Assembly (NCBI GenBank): GCA_963082975.1
Contig: OY720344.1
Coordinates: forward strand, 67,050,546 to 67,114,545
Source of the DNA: Labia minor
Lineage: Eukaryota; Arthropoda; Insecta; Dermaptera; Spongiphoridae
Reading direction: 5' to 3'
DNA: 64,000 nucleotides
In this document: in pieces, positions 24,233-35,689 of the stretch
How the letters are laid out: each line of letters begins with the position of its first letter
Numbering within the stretch: position 1 is the first letter of the stretch
Position numbers and translations under genes: made by a program
Notes under the pieces: generated by a model
Databases searched by the model: none
The model's input: the letters and a program-made list of their open reading frames with translations, nothing else
What the model was told of the DNA's origin: nothing

Positions 24233-24950
24233 TATTTTAATTTAAATAATTTATTACATAATTTACGTCGGTATAGTTGAAGAAAGATTTGTATTTTTTA
24301 AATTAGAAAAATGTGTGGGTGAAATTGTTGTTAAAGAATTAAAAAAATCTACAAACTCAATTAATAAATAAAATTAGATAATTTGTGTTAAGTGTGAACA
24401 GTAATGACGAAAATTGTGAAATGTTTTGATTGTAAATCTATTTAATTGATTCAAAGAAAAGTAATTTAGAAATTGTTATATGACGACTAATTATGAATTA
24501 TATTACAAGATATATAGGAGTATATTATATATTATAAAATAAAAAAAATGATATTTCTTCGTTCTTATTAACAAATGATTTTATTTTCACCAATTTCTTA
24601 AATAAAAACAAATAGTATTTCTTTGATGAAGTGCAATGATGCATGACTGTGGTTCGCTCCAGTTATTTAATGACTAGCAAAAAAAACAACACCAGACAGG
24701 TAGTCAACGAACGACATTCCTTTGTCCCACTATCAAAAAAATTCACTGCCTGATTATGTTTTTTTCTATGTAATAGGCATAACTTTAAATAATAATAAAA
24801 ATAGAAAATAATAAATAAATAACGAGTTTCATAATAATATTAAAGTTCAATCTTCTCCACGCTGCTCTCAATCAAAACTCCTCCCTGATTATTGTCTACG
24901 ACTACGTACGACACAATGAATACAAAATAATATTAATACTGACAAATCGA
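24233..24950. other. Intergenic DNA, no gene seen
   Basis: Mostly A/T-rich. Blocks at 24640-24760 and 24845-24925 have more GC but no open frame with supporting splice sites. Confidence 0.35.
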
Positions 24951-24954
24951 AAAA

Positions 24955-25455
24955 TGAGCTGAGGCCAGGCACAGAACGATTTCAAATAAATTAATTTCCA
25001 AACAACATTATATATATGTATATATAAAGTATAAAAAAAAAATATTTTTAAAATTTGAATTAAAATGACTAAATTATATTACCTTAGTTTTTATTTTTAG
25101 TTTAATTAATCAATTATTTATCACTACTACATTTTAAGTAAAATATTTTCTGACAATGAAAATAAAATTAATACTTTGTAAACCACCTCTTCCGGTTACC
25201 AGATATACACCAAAAGTTAATAAATTCCTGCTACTGATGCATTAAGTAAATATACCAAATTTTATTAAAATCCGTTGAATCCGTCTATATGGACACACAG
25301 GCGGACGGTCAGAATGACAGACGGACAGACTTCATGCTAAAAATACTTTTTTCTGTTAACAAAATGCATGATTCGTGGAGATATGTAAAAATCTCCACAT
25401 GCGAAATTTGGTGTGAAAACAATACCTTCCCTTTGATCGATAAAACTGGGTAAAA
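24955..25455 (+). mobile_element. Family A repeat, diverged copy A5
   Basis: The 5' end (GAGCTGAGGCCAGGCACAG) is diverged and the middle partly lost. The right part (AAAATACTTTTTTCTGTTAA to AACAATACCTTCCC) is clear. The microsatellite is reduced. Confidence 0.55.
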
Positions 25456-25523
25456 AATATACATTTTTATTTTAATTGATAATAGCTATGTATATTAACA
25501 ATATGTCTAGCTTATGTTATAAC

Positions 25524-25567
<44 letters not shown>

Positions 25568-25634
25568 ATATATTATTATTTACAATAATTTAATTCATAA
25601 TAATTGATAATAAGAATAATTTTATTTTATTTAT

Positions 25635-25705
25635 AAATCAAAATAATATAAATATAAAATTTTTTTATAAAATAACGTTTTTCCAACGGACTAAAAAGAA
25701 TAAAA
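25635..25705. repeat. Left arm of a foldback repeat
   Basis: The sequence around TTTTTTATAAAATAACGTTTTTCC recurs inverted at about 29750-29820. The LINE 25906-29731 lies between the arms, so it inserted into a small palindromic element or MITE. Confidence 0.5.
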
Positions 25706-25969
25706 TAATTTTTCTATAAGCTTGACAAAGTTTATGGATGAATTGCTTCATATTCAACGAAAAACGTTGGGCGCATTTAGTTTAATTTATTTATATGAAC
25801 AATCAAGTCAAATTTTTGTAATAATAAAAACTTTAGTAAACACATAAACTGACAAAAAATTTGATAATGCAATTATGATAGTTTAAGAGCTAAGAAATTA
25901 ATCTTCTTCTTCTTCTTCTTCTTCTTCCTTTTAGGCTTCCAGCCTGTTTGTTTCCAAGAGAAGGCATTC

Positions 25970-28753
25970 TTATCGGTCTTTCCACCTTTTCTTTGGTCGA
26001 CCTCTACTACGTGTTCCATGGGGCCGATTTTCTTTTACTATTTTTGCAAGGCGATCATCCATCATTCTTTCCACATGCTCACTCCATCCTCTCTTTCTTA
26101 CTTCGATCCATTCATTTATTTCTTGTATTCCACTTAGTTCCCTAAGGGTTTCGCTACGGGTTTTATCTCTTAAGGTTTTTCCGTGTATCGTCCTTATTAC
26201 TTTCATCTCCGTTGTTCTGAGAAGCTGCTGTGTTGCAGTTGTTGATGCCCTGGTTTCTGCTGCATATGTCAACACTGGGCGAACGCAGGTCTTGTAAATT
26301 TTTACTTTGCTCTCTGTTGACATATATTTGTTTTTCCATACCAGTCCATACAGGCAGCCAGCTATTCGTGCTCCTTTTGTTACTTGAGTTCTAACCTCAT
26401 GCGCTAGGTCTCCATCGGACGATATCTCTGCACCCAAGTAATTGAATTTTTGGACTTGTTCCAATGAGACATTTTTTATTTTAACATCGCATTGGAGCTG
26501 TTGCTTAGATATCACAAGGCATTTCGATTTTTCCAGAGATATTTCCATATTTAATTTTTTCGCGATTAGATCGAATTGTGATAGGAGAGTTTGTAAATTT
26601 CTTTCGCTGTTTGCTATTAAAACCACGTCATCAGCGTAACACACGGTGTGCACAAGTTTATTTCCCATTTTATAGCCAAGTTCCGGTGACAGGTATGCTA
26701 TTATTTTGTCCATAATAAGATTAAAAAGCATAGGGCTTAAGGAGTCGCCCTGTCTTATCCCACTTGATAGTGGAATGAGTTCCGATATTTGGTTATTCAC
26801 TTTTATCTTAGCTGTAGTGTTAGTGTTCACCTCTATTATCATCCTAACTAACTTTTCAGGAACTTCTCTCTCTCTTAGACAATCCACTATATCTTCTAGC
26901 CTTACCCGGTCGAAAGCTTTTTTAAGGTCTATGAAGCAAAGGAATGCCGGGTTGTTGAATTCGATTGACTTTTCAACTAATTGTCGTATAATGAATATGG
27001 CGTCCGTTGTTGAGCGATTCTTTCTAAAACCTTGCTGTTCCTCTCTCTGCTTAATGTAGTTGAGCAGTTTATTTAGAATGATTTTAGTAAATAATTTTAA
27101 GGTACTATTTAGTAGTGTTATGCCACGATAGTTGTTAAGGTCGTCTTTGCTTCCTTTTTTAAATATCGGTATTATCGTGCTTTCTTTCCAGGACTCAGGG
27201 ATTTTGCATTGCTCCAAGATGTTCTGGAACAATTGAGTAAGTTTCAAGGCTAGCATGTTCCCACCATACTTCAACATCTCATTTGAAATATCGTCAGGGC
27301 CTGGGGATTTTCTATTTTTTAGATTTTTAACTTCATTTGTTATCTCTTCCTTGGATAAGGGTACGTCGTTTATGTTAAAATCTATAGGTTCAGCATTAGA
27401 GTAAATATTGTTTGAATAGAGGTTACGGAAGAAACTCTCCCATTTCTCCACTGGAATTTTGTTATTAAGGACCAATTCATTCATTTCTCTTCTATTTTTC
27501 TTTATCACTTTCCATATTTTCTTCTGAGCTCCATAAATATCATGTTCCATATCTGCCGTGAAGCTTTCCCAATATCCTTCTTTTATTTTTCTAATGCTAG
27601 AGTTTGTTTTATTTCGCACCTCAACATATAATCTTCTCTTTTCTTGAGATGGGTTGGAAAGATAGTCCAAATATGCTTTTCTCTTCGTTTTCGCGAGCTC
27701 CTTTATTTCTGGTGTGAACCATGGTGTTGATTTTCTATGCGTATTTATATTCACGCAGCGTTTCCCAAGAGCTTCCTCTGCCGTTTTAGTGATGCATAGT
27801 TGTATCCCTCCCCAGAAATCATCCAAAGTGCTATTTGACTCTATTGGCAATTCTTTGAGTCTTACACATAATCTTTTCTCATAGAGATATTTTGTACTCT
27901 CGTTTTGGAATGCTTCTGTATTGAATTTCGAAACGAGAACTGGTTTTGTTCTTTTCGTGATTTGAGCTGAGGCACGAATTTTGGCTACCAATAGTTTATG
28001 ATCGCTTCCGATATCAGCGGTATTATACGTTCTTATATCAAGTATCTGGGTTGGATGAATGTTTCGATTGGTAACAATATAGTCTATTATAGATTTCTGG
28101 CCTCTACTATTACTCCATGTTATCTTATGGCCAAATTTATGTTTAAAAAAGGTGTTATTTATTCGTAAAGAGTTAAATGAACAGAAATCTGTTAGGAGAT
28201 CTCCATTATTATTTGATACACTCTCGTTGAATCGTTGTTTCACTCCTGGGACTGGTGTGTCACCGACTCTTGCATTCATATCTCCCATCATGAACAAAAG
28301 CGCATCTTTCGGTATTTTATATAATACGTTTTGGAGATCTTCATAAAATTCCTCCCTTTGCTCTTTAGGTTTCGAGATATCGGGGGCATAAACACTTAAT
28401 ATGTACCATATTGCCTTGGGAAATTTTAGCGATAATAGAATGATCCTTTCATTAATATACTCTATATTGTCGATGTTGTTTAAATACTTTTTATTTACAA
28501 GAATCCCCACTCCCGCGTGAGCTCTTTCCTCTTTTTGCTTGCCAGAGTATGCCAAAATATAATTGTCCACACATAGTGTTCCTTTGCCTTTTTTTTTGGT
28601 TTCGGAGATAGCACAAAAGTCAATTTTAGAGTTATTCAACTCAGCGATAATCTCATGCTCTCTGCCATTCCACGATGTGATGTTCCATGTGGCGAATTTG
28701 GTTAGGCTTTTCCTCCATATCTGTTTTTTTTTTTGTCTCGCAGTGGTCATCAT
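25970..28753 (-). CDS. LINE endonuclease-reverse transcriptase polyprotein
   Basis: The protein nicks target DNA and copies the element's RNA at the nick. An AP-like endonuclease fills about residues 18-260: TWN at 22-24, SET with Glu51, GDMN at 157-160, SDH at 250-252. The reverse transcriptase follows at about 465-760: NYRGITLL at 541-548, FIDLKKAFD at 607-615, RQGDSLSP at 667-674 and the catalytic YADD at 706-709. The C-terminus has WSEHVERM and a basic GRPKKRWK end. There is no gag-like ORF and no RNase H. All key residues are present and there is no stop or frameshift. The start at 28753 (two Met codons) leaves about 17 residues before the endonuclease; a start further upstream was not found. 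It may be a functional copy. Confidence 0.85.
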   Translation of the reverse strand: MMTTARQKKKQIWRKSLTKFATWNITSWNGREHEIIAELNNSKIDFCAISETKKKGKGTLCVDNYILAYSGKQKEERAHAGVGILVNKKYLNNIDNIEYINERIILLSLKFPKAIWYILSVYAPDISKPKEQREEFYEDLQNVLYKIPKDALLFMMGDMNARVGDTPVPGVKQRFNESVSNNNGDLLTDFCSFNSLRINNTFFKHKFGHKITWSNSRGQKSIIDYIVTNRNIHPTQILDIRTYNTADIGSDHKLLVAKIRASAQITKRTKPVLVSKFNTEAFQNESTKYLYEKRLCVRLKELPIESNSTLDDFWGGIQLCITKTAEEALGKRCVNINTHRKSTPWFTPEIKELAKTKRKAYLDYLSNPSQEKRRLYVEVRNKTNSSIRKIKEGYWESFTADMEHDIYGAQKKIWKVIKKNRREMNELVLNNKIPVEKWESFFRNLYSNNIYSNAEPIDFNINDVPLSKEEITNEVKNLKNRKSPGPDDISNEMLKYGGNMLALKLTQLFQNILEQCKIPESWKESTIIPIFKKGSKDDLNNYRGITLLNSTLKLFTKIILNKLLNYIKQREEQQGFRKNRSTTDAIFIIRQLVEKSIEFNNPAFLCFIDLKKAFDRVRLEDIVDCLREREVPEKLVRMIIEVNTNTTAKIKVNNQISELIPLSSGIRQGDSLSPMLFNLIMDKIIAYLSPELGYKMGNKLVHTVCYADDVVLIANSERNLQTLLSQFDLIAKKLNMEISLEKSKCLVISKQQLQCDVKIKNVSLEQVQKFNYLGAEISSDGDLAHEVRTQVTKGARIAGCLYGLVWKNKYMSTESKVKIYKTCVRPVLTYAAETRASTTATQQLLRTTEMKVIRTIHGKTLRDKTRSETLRELSGIQEINEWIEVRKRGWSEHVERMMDDRLAKIVKENRPHGTRSRGRPKKRWKDR

Positions 28754-29731
28754 CAGTGTAGATCCGTCCGGCCTTTTCTTAATGGTTCTATGAGCTTCAG
28801 TTTTTTTTACTGGTGCGGGCTGCTAACCCAACGCCCAAACCCCCAACCTGGAGGACCAGGGTTTCTTAAAAATACCGAAGTGGTTTACCATTGCCTTCTT
28901 CGGTTTGATTCTCAGCCGCCCCTAACCTGGAGTACAGACGCTGTTCGTAGCCGCCCCTAACCTGGAGAACAGACGCTACTGGGTTTCGCCATAGCTGGCT
29001 TAAGAGAAGAGAAAGTAAATAGTAAGAAATGAAAGACCCCTAGCCCTCGGAACCTAATAGCGTCGGGGTCGGAAGAAACAAGAGTTGGCCAAGAGAGGCC
29101 AGATAGGAAAGATAACAGTAAGATATCTAGTACAAGTAAGTGGAAGCAATACTAGATATGGCTTGGGACCTCATGGATGCCAATCCATATGCTCATAAGC
29201 TATGAGCCCCTCAAGGGAATATGTAAGATCACCCGGCGCGCAATACAAACCGCCCGCCACAAGCCACTGATAGGAAAAAGGAAATTGTTATTTATTTATT
29301 TTATAATATTAGTAAATATTAATCGGATTAGTTATTAATAGAAATAAATAAATAAAGGATTTAAAAACAGGAGTGGTAGAGGGGGGAGAAGGAGTGGAGT
29401 ACTTGCTTGGTAGAACGTTGAACCCTGAATTGAACTCGGAATTAGATGACAAAAATAAAATTAAAATAATGATCATTATCATTATCACTAATTATACTTA
29501 TTAATGGGTTCATATACCCATCAGTCTCAGTACCGAGAATTACCAATTAAGGATCCACCGCGCCCACCTTGGTAGCAATTGATCGCAGATGTGCCCCATT
29601 GTAAAGAGCACCTCAAGATCAGTAAAATGATGTAAAACTTACCACCAGTTTTAACAAATACCCCAAGGAAAAACGGATGGGAATCAGGAGCGATGCGCCG
29701 CACGTCCGACCAGCGCCGAGTTCACTCACAC
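28754..29731 (-). other. 5' untranslated region of the LINE
   Basis: This part of the element has no long frame on the minus strand. It is richer in GC than the host DNA and includes GGAGAACAGACGC-type direct repeats near 28925-28985. It probably carries the internal promoter. Confidence 0.45.
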
Positions 29732-29749
29732 AAATTAATCTTAATCTTA

Positions 29750-29820
29750 AATTATTCTTTTTAGTTCATTGGAAAAACGTTATTTTATAAAAAAATTGTA
29801 TATTTATATTATTTTATTCT
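29750..29820. repeat. Right arm of the foldback repeat
   Basis: TTCTTTTTAGTTCATTGG, AAAAACGTTATTTTATAAAA and the bases after it are the inverse of 25635-25705 with a few differences. Confidence 0.5.
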
Positions 29821-29824
29821 TTTT

Positions 29825-31370
29825 AGTGCAATTTTAATATGATAAATTTATTTAATATAACAAGAGAAATAGAAAAGATGAAGTTATACGAAAATTTACT
29901 AATTGAATAAAACAAAAAAATATATTAATCTTTCAAAAATGATTTTATGCATTTATGTTAAGTAAATGTTATTATTGAATAATAATTATTATATTATATT
30001 TATAAATAAATAATTTTTATTAATATGAGATTTTATAAATATTTATATATAAAATGTATATATTGTCTTCATAAAAAAATATAATAATATATAAAAGTTC
30101 TTTTCTCTATGCCATTTGAGGGAAGGAAACCACTCTTCATTGGCAATACAACTGATTAATAAGAATTCATCATTAATTTTTAAATGCTATAAAATTTTTT
30201 AAATACGTTCAAAATGAAAATCTATCCTGAAATCAATATTTCCTTTCAGAATCCGTTGAAAAAAAATTAATCGGAGCAATACAAAAAGAGTTAGTTTCTA
30301 AAAGTAATTAATCGCTAATTAATTACAATTAATTAATTATAATTCAATTATATTTCTTCTATCTTCTAGGGATCCATTGAAATATCAAAAGTCTAACTCA
30401 ATAAAAAGTCGATAAAAAATCGATTTCAATTTGTCAAAATCGCGAACAGACACAGAGAGAGACGCCAAGTAAAGTTAAAAAACGTTATAAATAGAATTAC
30501 TTAAGGTTTTGATTTTAAAATTTATTGACATCTGTTATTAACTACTTTAAATGATAAGAAAACTTAATAAAATGATTTTGATTATAAGACGATTAGTATG
30601 ATAAAAATCGCTTAATATGTGAAATTTATTGAAGTCCTGTTATCTGATAGACATATTCATATAAAGATACAATTTTGGCTAGTACAATAAAGTTAGATAG
30701 CGTTATATGAATTCTTATAAATCTACATATATATATATATATATAAACCAAATAGGAAAAACTCAAGGGGTAGATTACTAGATAAAGGAATAATATTTGA
30801 TGAGGTCGGTTATATTGGTGGTGATAAACTCTCGAGCTCGGGCAATAAATAAAAAACAACACATTTTATATATTATTATATTTCTTCTTGCAGAAGATTG
30901 TCTTTCTCCATCTGAATCATAGATACAGATTTATATATACTATATCACAAAGATGAAAATGTTTACTTATATAAAAAAATAAATATATAAAAATCAAATT
31001 AACCAAACATAAATAAATAAAAGCCAAGAAAATATATTTTCTATAATGAATTTAAAAAATTTTTGCTTTAATTTTAGAATCATTTCAGGTTATAAATAAA
31101 TAATTAAACAATTGTATATCAATATTTTTTAAAGGGTAGAGCGAGAGCTCGGTGTCTCAGGTATTAATATTACCAGCCAAATCCAATAATAATGAATCAT
31201 TTTTTTTTAACTTAGGTACCGAGCCGGGGCTCGGGGTCCCGGTACTATATACATATGTATGTTTGTGTGTATATTCTATTGTATTTTATTAAATAACCGC
31301 TAGAAGGATTTTTTTTAAATTTACACCCCATAGATAATATATATAAATACAAATCGATCTGTATAGGAAG
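29825..31370. other. Intergenic DNA, no gene seen
   Basis: A/T-rich, with a (AT)n run at about 30728-30743. A GC-rich spot at 31140-31250 (GAGCCGGGGCTCGGGG) is unexplained. Confidence 0.35.
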
Positions 31371-31374
31371 CAAC

Positions 31375-31450
31375 CTGGAGAAAAATCATCTTCATTAGTT
31401 TTTTCTTAATTTAAATTTATATATAGATGACGTCACAAATGGCAGTCATT
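31375..31450 (-). mobile_element. Family A fragment
   Basis: GAGAAAAATCATCTTCATTAG and GATGACGTCACAAATGGC match the middle of inverted family A copies. Confidence 0.45.
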
Positions 31451-31529
31451 TTGAAATTTTATCAATTTCTTTTTTAATTGATATTGTATTAATATTTTTT
31501 TTATATTTAAAATATTTTAAAATTTATTG

Positions 31530-31651
31530 TTTGTTTGTTTGTGTGTGTGTGTGTATATAGACAAGATTACGCAAAAACGGTTTGAGCTAGAATCATGAAA
31601 TTTGGTACATGGGCATTATTCAAAATTCGTAGTTTTCTATCAACTTTTGAG
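31530..31651 (-). mobile_element. Family B fragment, copy B4
   Basis: A (GT)n run followed by ACGCAAAAACGGTTTGAGC and CAAAATTCGTAGTTTTCTAT. The copy is cut at 31651 by the next element. Confidence 0.55.
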
Positions 31652-31855
31652 AAAACGTTGAGAAATGACTTATATTTTAAATATTTATTAAAAGAAAATA
31701 AAGGGAATTAAAAACCGAAAAAGTCGAGAAATAACTTTAATATGTATTTAACTTTAAGTGGAGAAATGACTAGTATGAATTAACTTTTTCGATTTTTAAT
31801 TCGGTTTATTTTCTTTTAATAAATATTTAAAATATAAGTCATTTCTCAACGTTTT
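31652..31855. mobile_element. Foldback MITE with ~70 bp arms
   Basis: The arm AACGTTGAGAAATGACTTAT (continuing to about 31710) is repeated inverted at about 31787-31855. The loop holds TAACTTTAA motifs. The target duplication is not clear because the flanks are A/T tracts; superfamily unknown. Confidence 0.6.
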
Positions 31856-31859
31856 TTTA

Positions 31860-33000
31860 TTTAAATTTAAATAGATTAAATTTAAACAATTATGGAAGTG
31901 TAGGTGCAGCCCTCATAGACCAAATTCTAGAACCATACCAATAATGTCTAAAATTAATAAAATATCTGAAAAATTAAATCTTTTTTATCTCGAAAAATAT
32001 AGAAAAAATTATAAGAAGCCCAGATAATTCTCTTATAAAAGTTTATTAGTAATTTCAAAAGGAACCCATTGGTAAAGTAATTAACCTTGTCCAAACAGGA
32101 CGAGTCTATCTGAATAATTACCAGAAATTTGATATAATCTTTTTGTATTTTATTTCTTTTCGTTTTTGAGAACAAAATACATATTTGCATATTTACAAAA
32201 AGTTTACATATAAATCCATGAAAGTTGTTTTAAAAATATTAAAATTGTTATGGTTGTTTCCAAATTAATTATAATTAATGTATATTTAATAAATAAATGC
32301 AAAATTTTGTTTAAACATCAATTATTTTAAGAAAATAATCGTTGAATTTTTTATAATACAATTTCTTAATCATTTTATTAATTATTTAACATATATAATT
32401 GAAAGTTTCTTGTCTTTTTGATTATCTAATTTAGTTGTCTCTCTAAAAGGGATAAAAAGAAAAAGAGGAAAAAGTGAAAAGGAAAATCAAAAGAAACGAA
32501 AAAAAAAAAAATAAAAATAAAAATAAAATAAAATAAAAAAAAAGTGTCTGAGGTCATCGGAGACAAGAACCGGAGCAACAGCAAAGAAAAAGAATTGCTA
32601 TACCCAGGAAAAACGAATTTAATAATGCAACGCACATGTATAAATAAAGATATTGAATAATAAAAATAACAGGTGCGCTGTTTTCGTTGAACCCAGTTTA
32701 CTAGAATGAAACTAGGGACGAGGTGGAGAGAGCATTTCAGCAAACGAAGGATTTTTATTGTACGATCGATAGAAGATCCTCAAAATTAGAACTATGAAAT
32801 TAAACATTTCAATTTTAAGAATAAGAATAAGAGCCCTGTTATTTTTAAAATATTAGAAATTTATCTATTAACACAAATGTTAGATAAAATAAATTAAATT
32901 GTATATTTATGTTAATATATTATTATAAATTAATAATTATAATTAATATAAATTAACCTTTTGTATAACCAAATTCATTTTAGAGGATACAGTTACATTT
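31860..33000. other. Intergenic DNA, no gene supported
   Basis: The block 32545-32790 has more GC but gives no frame with splice support on either strand. The long minus-strand frame at 32426-32743 comes from a purine-rich tract. Confidence 0.35.
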
Positions 33001-33049
33001 CTACAAATTATTGTTCTCTATACAAATGTTGAGGTAAATTTTTAATTTC

Positions 33050-33517
33050 ATTCTCTTAAAATGAAGTTGGATATGTATCTAACCAGGTACGTAATTATGC
33101 ACCCAAGTCTCGTTACAGGTGATAATTTTATGCATGAAAGCATCCCCTTCATTTTCAAGCAAGTGGCAAATGTGAATTCGTCCGAATTTTTTTATCTTCA
33201 TTCAGAAACCTTGAAAGTTAATATGCTGACCTTATTATAAAATCCACTATGCTTTCAATAATTGATTGAACACTTCAATAACCGGTATCAAATTCTTTCG
33301 AAATTTGAACTAAAGTGAAGCGTCGATCCTGGTCAATAAGCCCACGAACACGTGCAATGTTTTCTTAGTCATTAGAAAACATGGATGTATTTGATTCGCA
33401 ACATGTTTACCAGCTTGCTTAAATTTGTTGCACCAAATCTTCACTCTGGAGCATGACACTTCCTCGAAATGACTCTACAGTGCAGGGTAAATTTGACGTT
33501 TTCTTACCCAACGACAT
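33050..33517 (-). pseudogene. mariner-type transposase relic
   Basis: On the minus strand, pieces in shifting frames read MSLGKKTS, RGLIDQDRRFTLVQI (helix-turn-helix region) and CNETWVHNY. The last matches the mariner GDETWVHHY motif, with the first catalytic Asp replaced by Asn. Several stops and frameshifts interrupt it. Its upstream side is separated by the piggyBac-type MITE at 33538, so the old element was larger. Confidence 0.6.
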
Positions 33518-33537
33518 TATTATAATGCGTTGCTTAA

Positions 33538-33781
33538 CACACTATGAGCGGGGCGGGTATTTGTGCCCGTTGCGGGGACTGCCCCTTATAAGTGGGGCGG
33601 GTATTTATACCCGTTGCCACTTATATGAGGGATATATATTAGTTATCGTTTAAAATAAGTAATTTTAAGTGACACAAGGGAAAATATATATTATATAAGT
33701 GGCAACGGGTATAAATACCCGCCCCGCTTATAAGTGGCAGTCCCCGCAACGGGTACAAATACCCGCCCCGCTCATAGTGTG
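33538..33781. mobile_element. piggyBac-type MITE, 244 bp
   Basis: TTAA flanks both sides (33534-33537, 33782-33785). The two arms, starting CACACTATGAGCGGGGCGGG, are inverted repeats of about 90 bp with only a few differences, and each contains CGGGTATTTATACCCGT. A TTAA target with perfect ends fits piggyBac; the autonomous partner is unknown. An open frame across 33453-33653 is a by-product. Confidence 0.75.
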
Positions 33782-33789
33782 TTAATAAA

Positions 33790-34700
33790 GACGGGCCTAC
33801 ACCTCTCACTCATCGTAAGGGATACTAAATTAAGCACGAGACAAGCCGATTGATGTGCTTTTCACACTCTAGGTATCCCCATCTAAAGACTATAAGTGAC
33901 AAATCACACACAAACAGACAATATCCATCGCTCAACTCTTAAGGATCGTTAAATATGTTTCGCACTGATTATTGGCAAAAAATTTTAATTATATAATAAC
34001 GAATTGAGGTAGAATCAAACCTTCTGAACATATTTCCTTCATTCAATGAATTTAAAAATTAACCTTCTTTTTAAAAAATAAAAACAAATTAACACCTTCA
34101 CTTCACTATCCTGAATTTTTTATTTCTATAATAAATAAAAACGTTAATCAAGCTAATCAAGTCATCTAGAACAATATTAATAATTATAATTTATATATCA
34201 ACCATATCCCTACAAACCACCTACTACCACCTAAATAAATTCCATAATATTCTTATTCTTATCTCTTTTCAAAATATAATAGAAATAATTCAATTTTATC
34301 TACACTATTATGTAATTTTTCTTTAGTATTTAATAATAAAATAAGAGAAAGTTTTTTTTTACTATTGGAAAATTAACCGTGTTCGATCCAAAAACAATGT
34401 TTAGCAGCTTTTCTCAATAAAATGAAAAGACATAAAAAAAGAAGTAAAGAATTTTATTTCACCTGTGTGATGTAGATATTGTTCGGTTTCTCCAACTTCG
34501 TCAATATGACGGATGAGAATACAACTGACAACATCTCAAAATTAAGGGGCATGTAACAATAAAACAAGAGAGAAAGCAATTGGTTCACAAAAATAAACAT
34601 ATACATAAATTCATTTATTTCCTTTGTAGGTTATTTTTCATTTATTTTCAATTTTTTAATATATACTAGATCTCTCGATTATTCAATATTATTAATACTC
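33790..34700. other. Intergenic DNA
   Basis: 33790-33970 may be further mariner remains. The block 34465-34565 has open frames on both strands next to possible splice sites, too weak to call. Confidence 0.35.
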
Positions 34701-34705
34701 TAATA

Positions 34706-35409
34706 CAGAGGTTCTTAAACTTATGTACTCCGCGGACCCCCACTTGGAGAAATTTTTTTTGACGGACCCCATCCCAACTTTAGGTACTTTACATCATTTT
34801 ATTAGTTAATTTCTGGCTTACGATCTCATAAGAACAAGGATATATGTTGAATATTTCTAACAGTGATTGGTGAATAACGATTTTTTTGCATATTGTAGAA
34901 CACATTTTATTAGAAATTATAATATTGAAGAAAGAAAATTCAGCTAAATATGAAGATGGAAACGATAGCAATAGTTTTCTTGCACATTTCGTTGAATTTG
35001 GGTATTTGATCTCTGTTTCCTCACAAAGCCATGCCATCGCTCCTTTTATATTAAATAAAGTTTTAACTGACTCATCATTTTCTCTTGCACCTGTACGATG
35101 GCTTCGCGAACCCCCAGGGGTCCGCGGACCACAGTTTAAGAAACTCTGATTTAAAGAATTCTAAATAAATAAATTTGTATAATTACTAAAACTCTACATT
35201 TTTCTTTTTCTATCATTCTGACGTTACTAAATTCGAAAGTTCTTGGTTGCAGCAACCACATTCCTCCAACCCTTCCTATTTTAAGTTAACCATCTAATCC
35301 CTTCATATTACCGTCATTTTCTCGTGCACCTGTACGATGGCTTTGCGGACCCCCAGTAAAGTCTTCGCGGACCCCCAGGGGTCCGCGGACCACAGTTTAA
35401 GAACCTCTG
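34706..35409 (-). mobile_element. Composite hAT-type element with two ends on one side
   Basis: CTCTAATA is exactly repeated at 34698-34705 and 35410-35417. The part 34706-35148 is a standard copy of the element at 21169, with its own right end (TTTAAGAAACTCTG, one change). About 160 bp of foreign DNA follow, then a second right end (35311-35409) ending TTTAAGAACCTCTG. The duplication encloses the whole 704 bp, so it moved as a unit. The minus-strand frame 34789-35037 is the same transposase C-terminal remnant as at 21169. Confidence 0.75.
35225..35310 (-). mobile_element. LINE 3' fragment captured inside the hAT element
   Basis: ATTCGAAAGTTCTTGGTTGC and CAGCAACCACATTCCTCCAAC match the inverted LINE 3' ends at 47115 and, in the other direction, 15770. 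Confidence 0.55.
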
Positions 35410-35689
35410 CTCTAATAGAATAACAGTTAACTTTAAAATAAAACTTTTTTGTTAAACTTTAATTATAATAATTTTAAATTGACAAAAATCAATTATACGA
35501 CATAATATAGATTAAGCTCAAGTTTTATTCTATTAATTAAAAAGTATTTAGTTATAAAAATAAATAATTAAGATAGTTATTAATTACCTTGATAAGCTCA
35601 TCCAGTCAGCTAGGTGTCTTCATATTCACTGTTTAAAGTAAACTAAATAAATATTATTTTATTTTTTTTTTTATAATTATTTATTTCAG

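Larger units (their letters stand above)
25906..29731 (-). mobile_element. RTE-like non-LTR retrotransposon, apparently full length
   Basis: AAATTAATCTT occurs exactly at 25895-25905 and 29732-29742, an 11 bp target duplication. Between them lies, on the minus strand, a leader of about 980 bp, one uninterrupted 927-codon reading frame, a 3' UTR of about 40 bp and a (GAA)n tail. A very short 3' UTR with a simple-repeat tail is typical of RTE-group LINEs; the clade needs a tree. The intact frame and exact duplication suggest a recent insertion. Confidence 0.8.

Noticed and set aside
32426..32743. 105-codon minus-strand frame rich in Phe and Leu
   Set aside because: Comes from a purine-rich AAAAT tract; no domain character.
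33453..33653. 66-codon frame
   Set aside because: Crosses the boundary of the piggyBac-type MITE and the mariner relic.
34465..34565. Possible exon on either strand (FGFSNFVNMTDEN on +, MLSVVFSSVILTKL on -)
   Set aside because: Both strands are open and splice support is equal; no way to choose.
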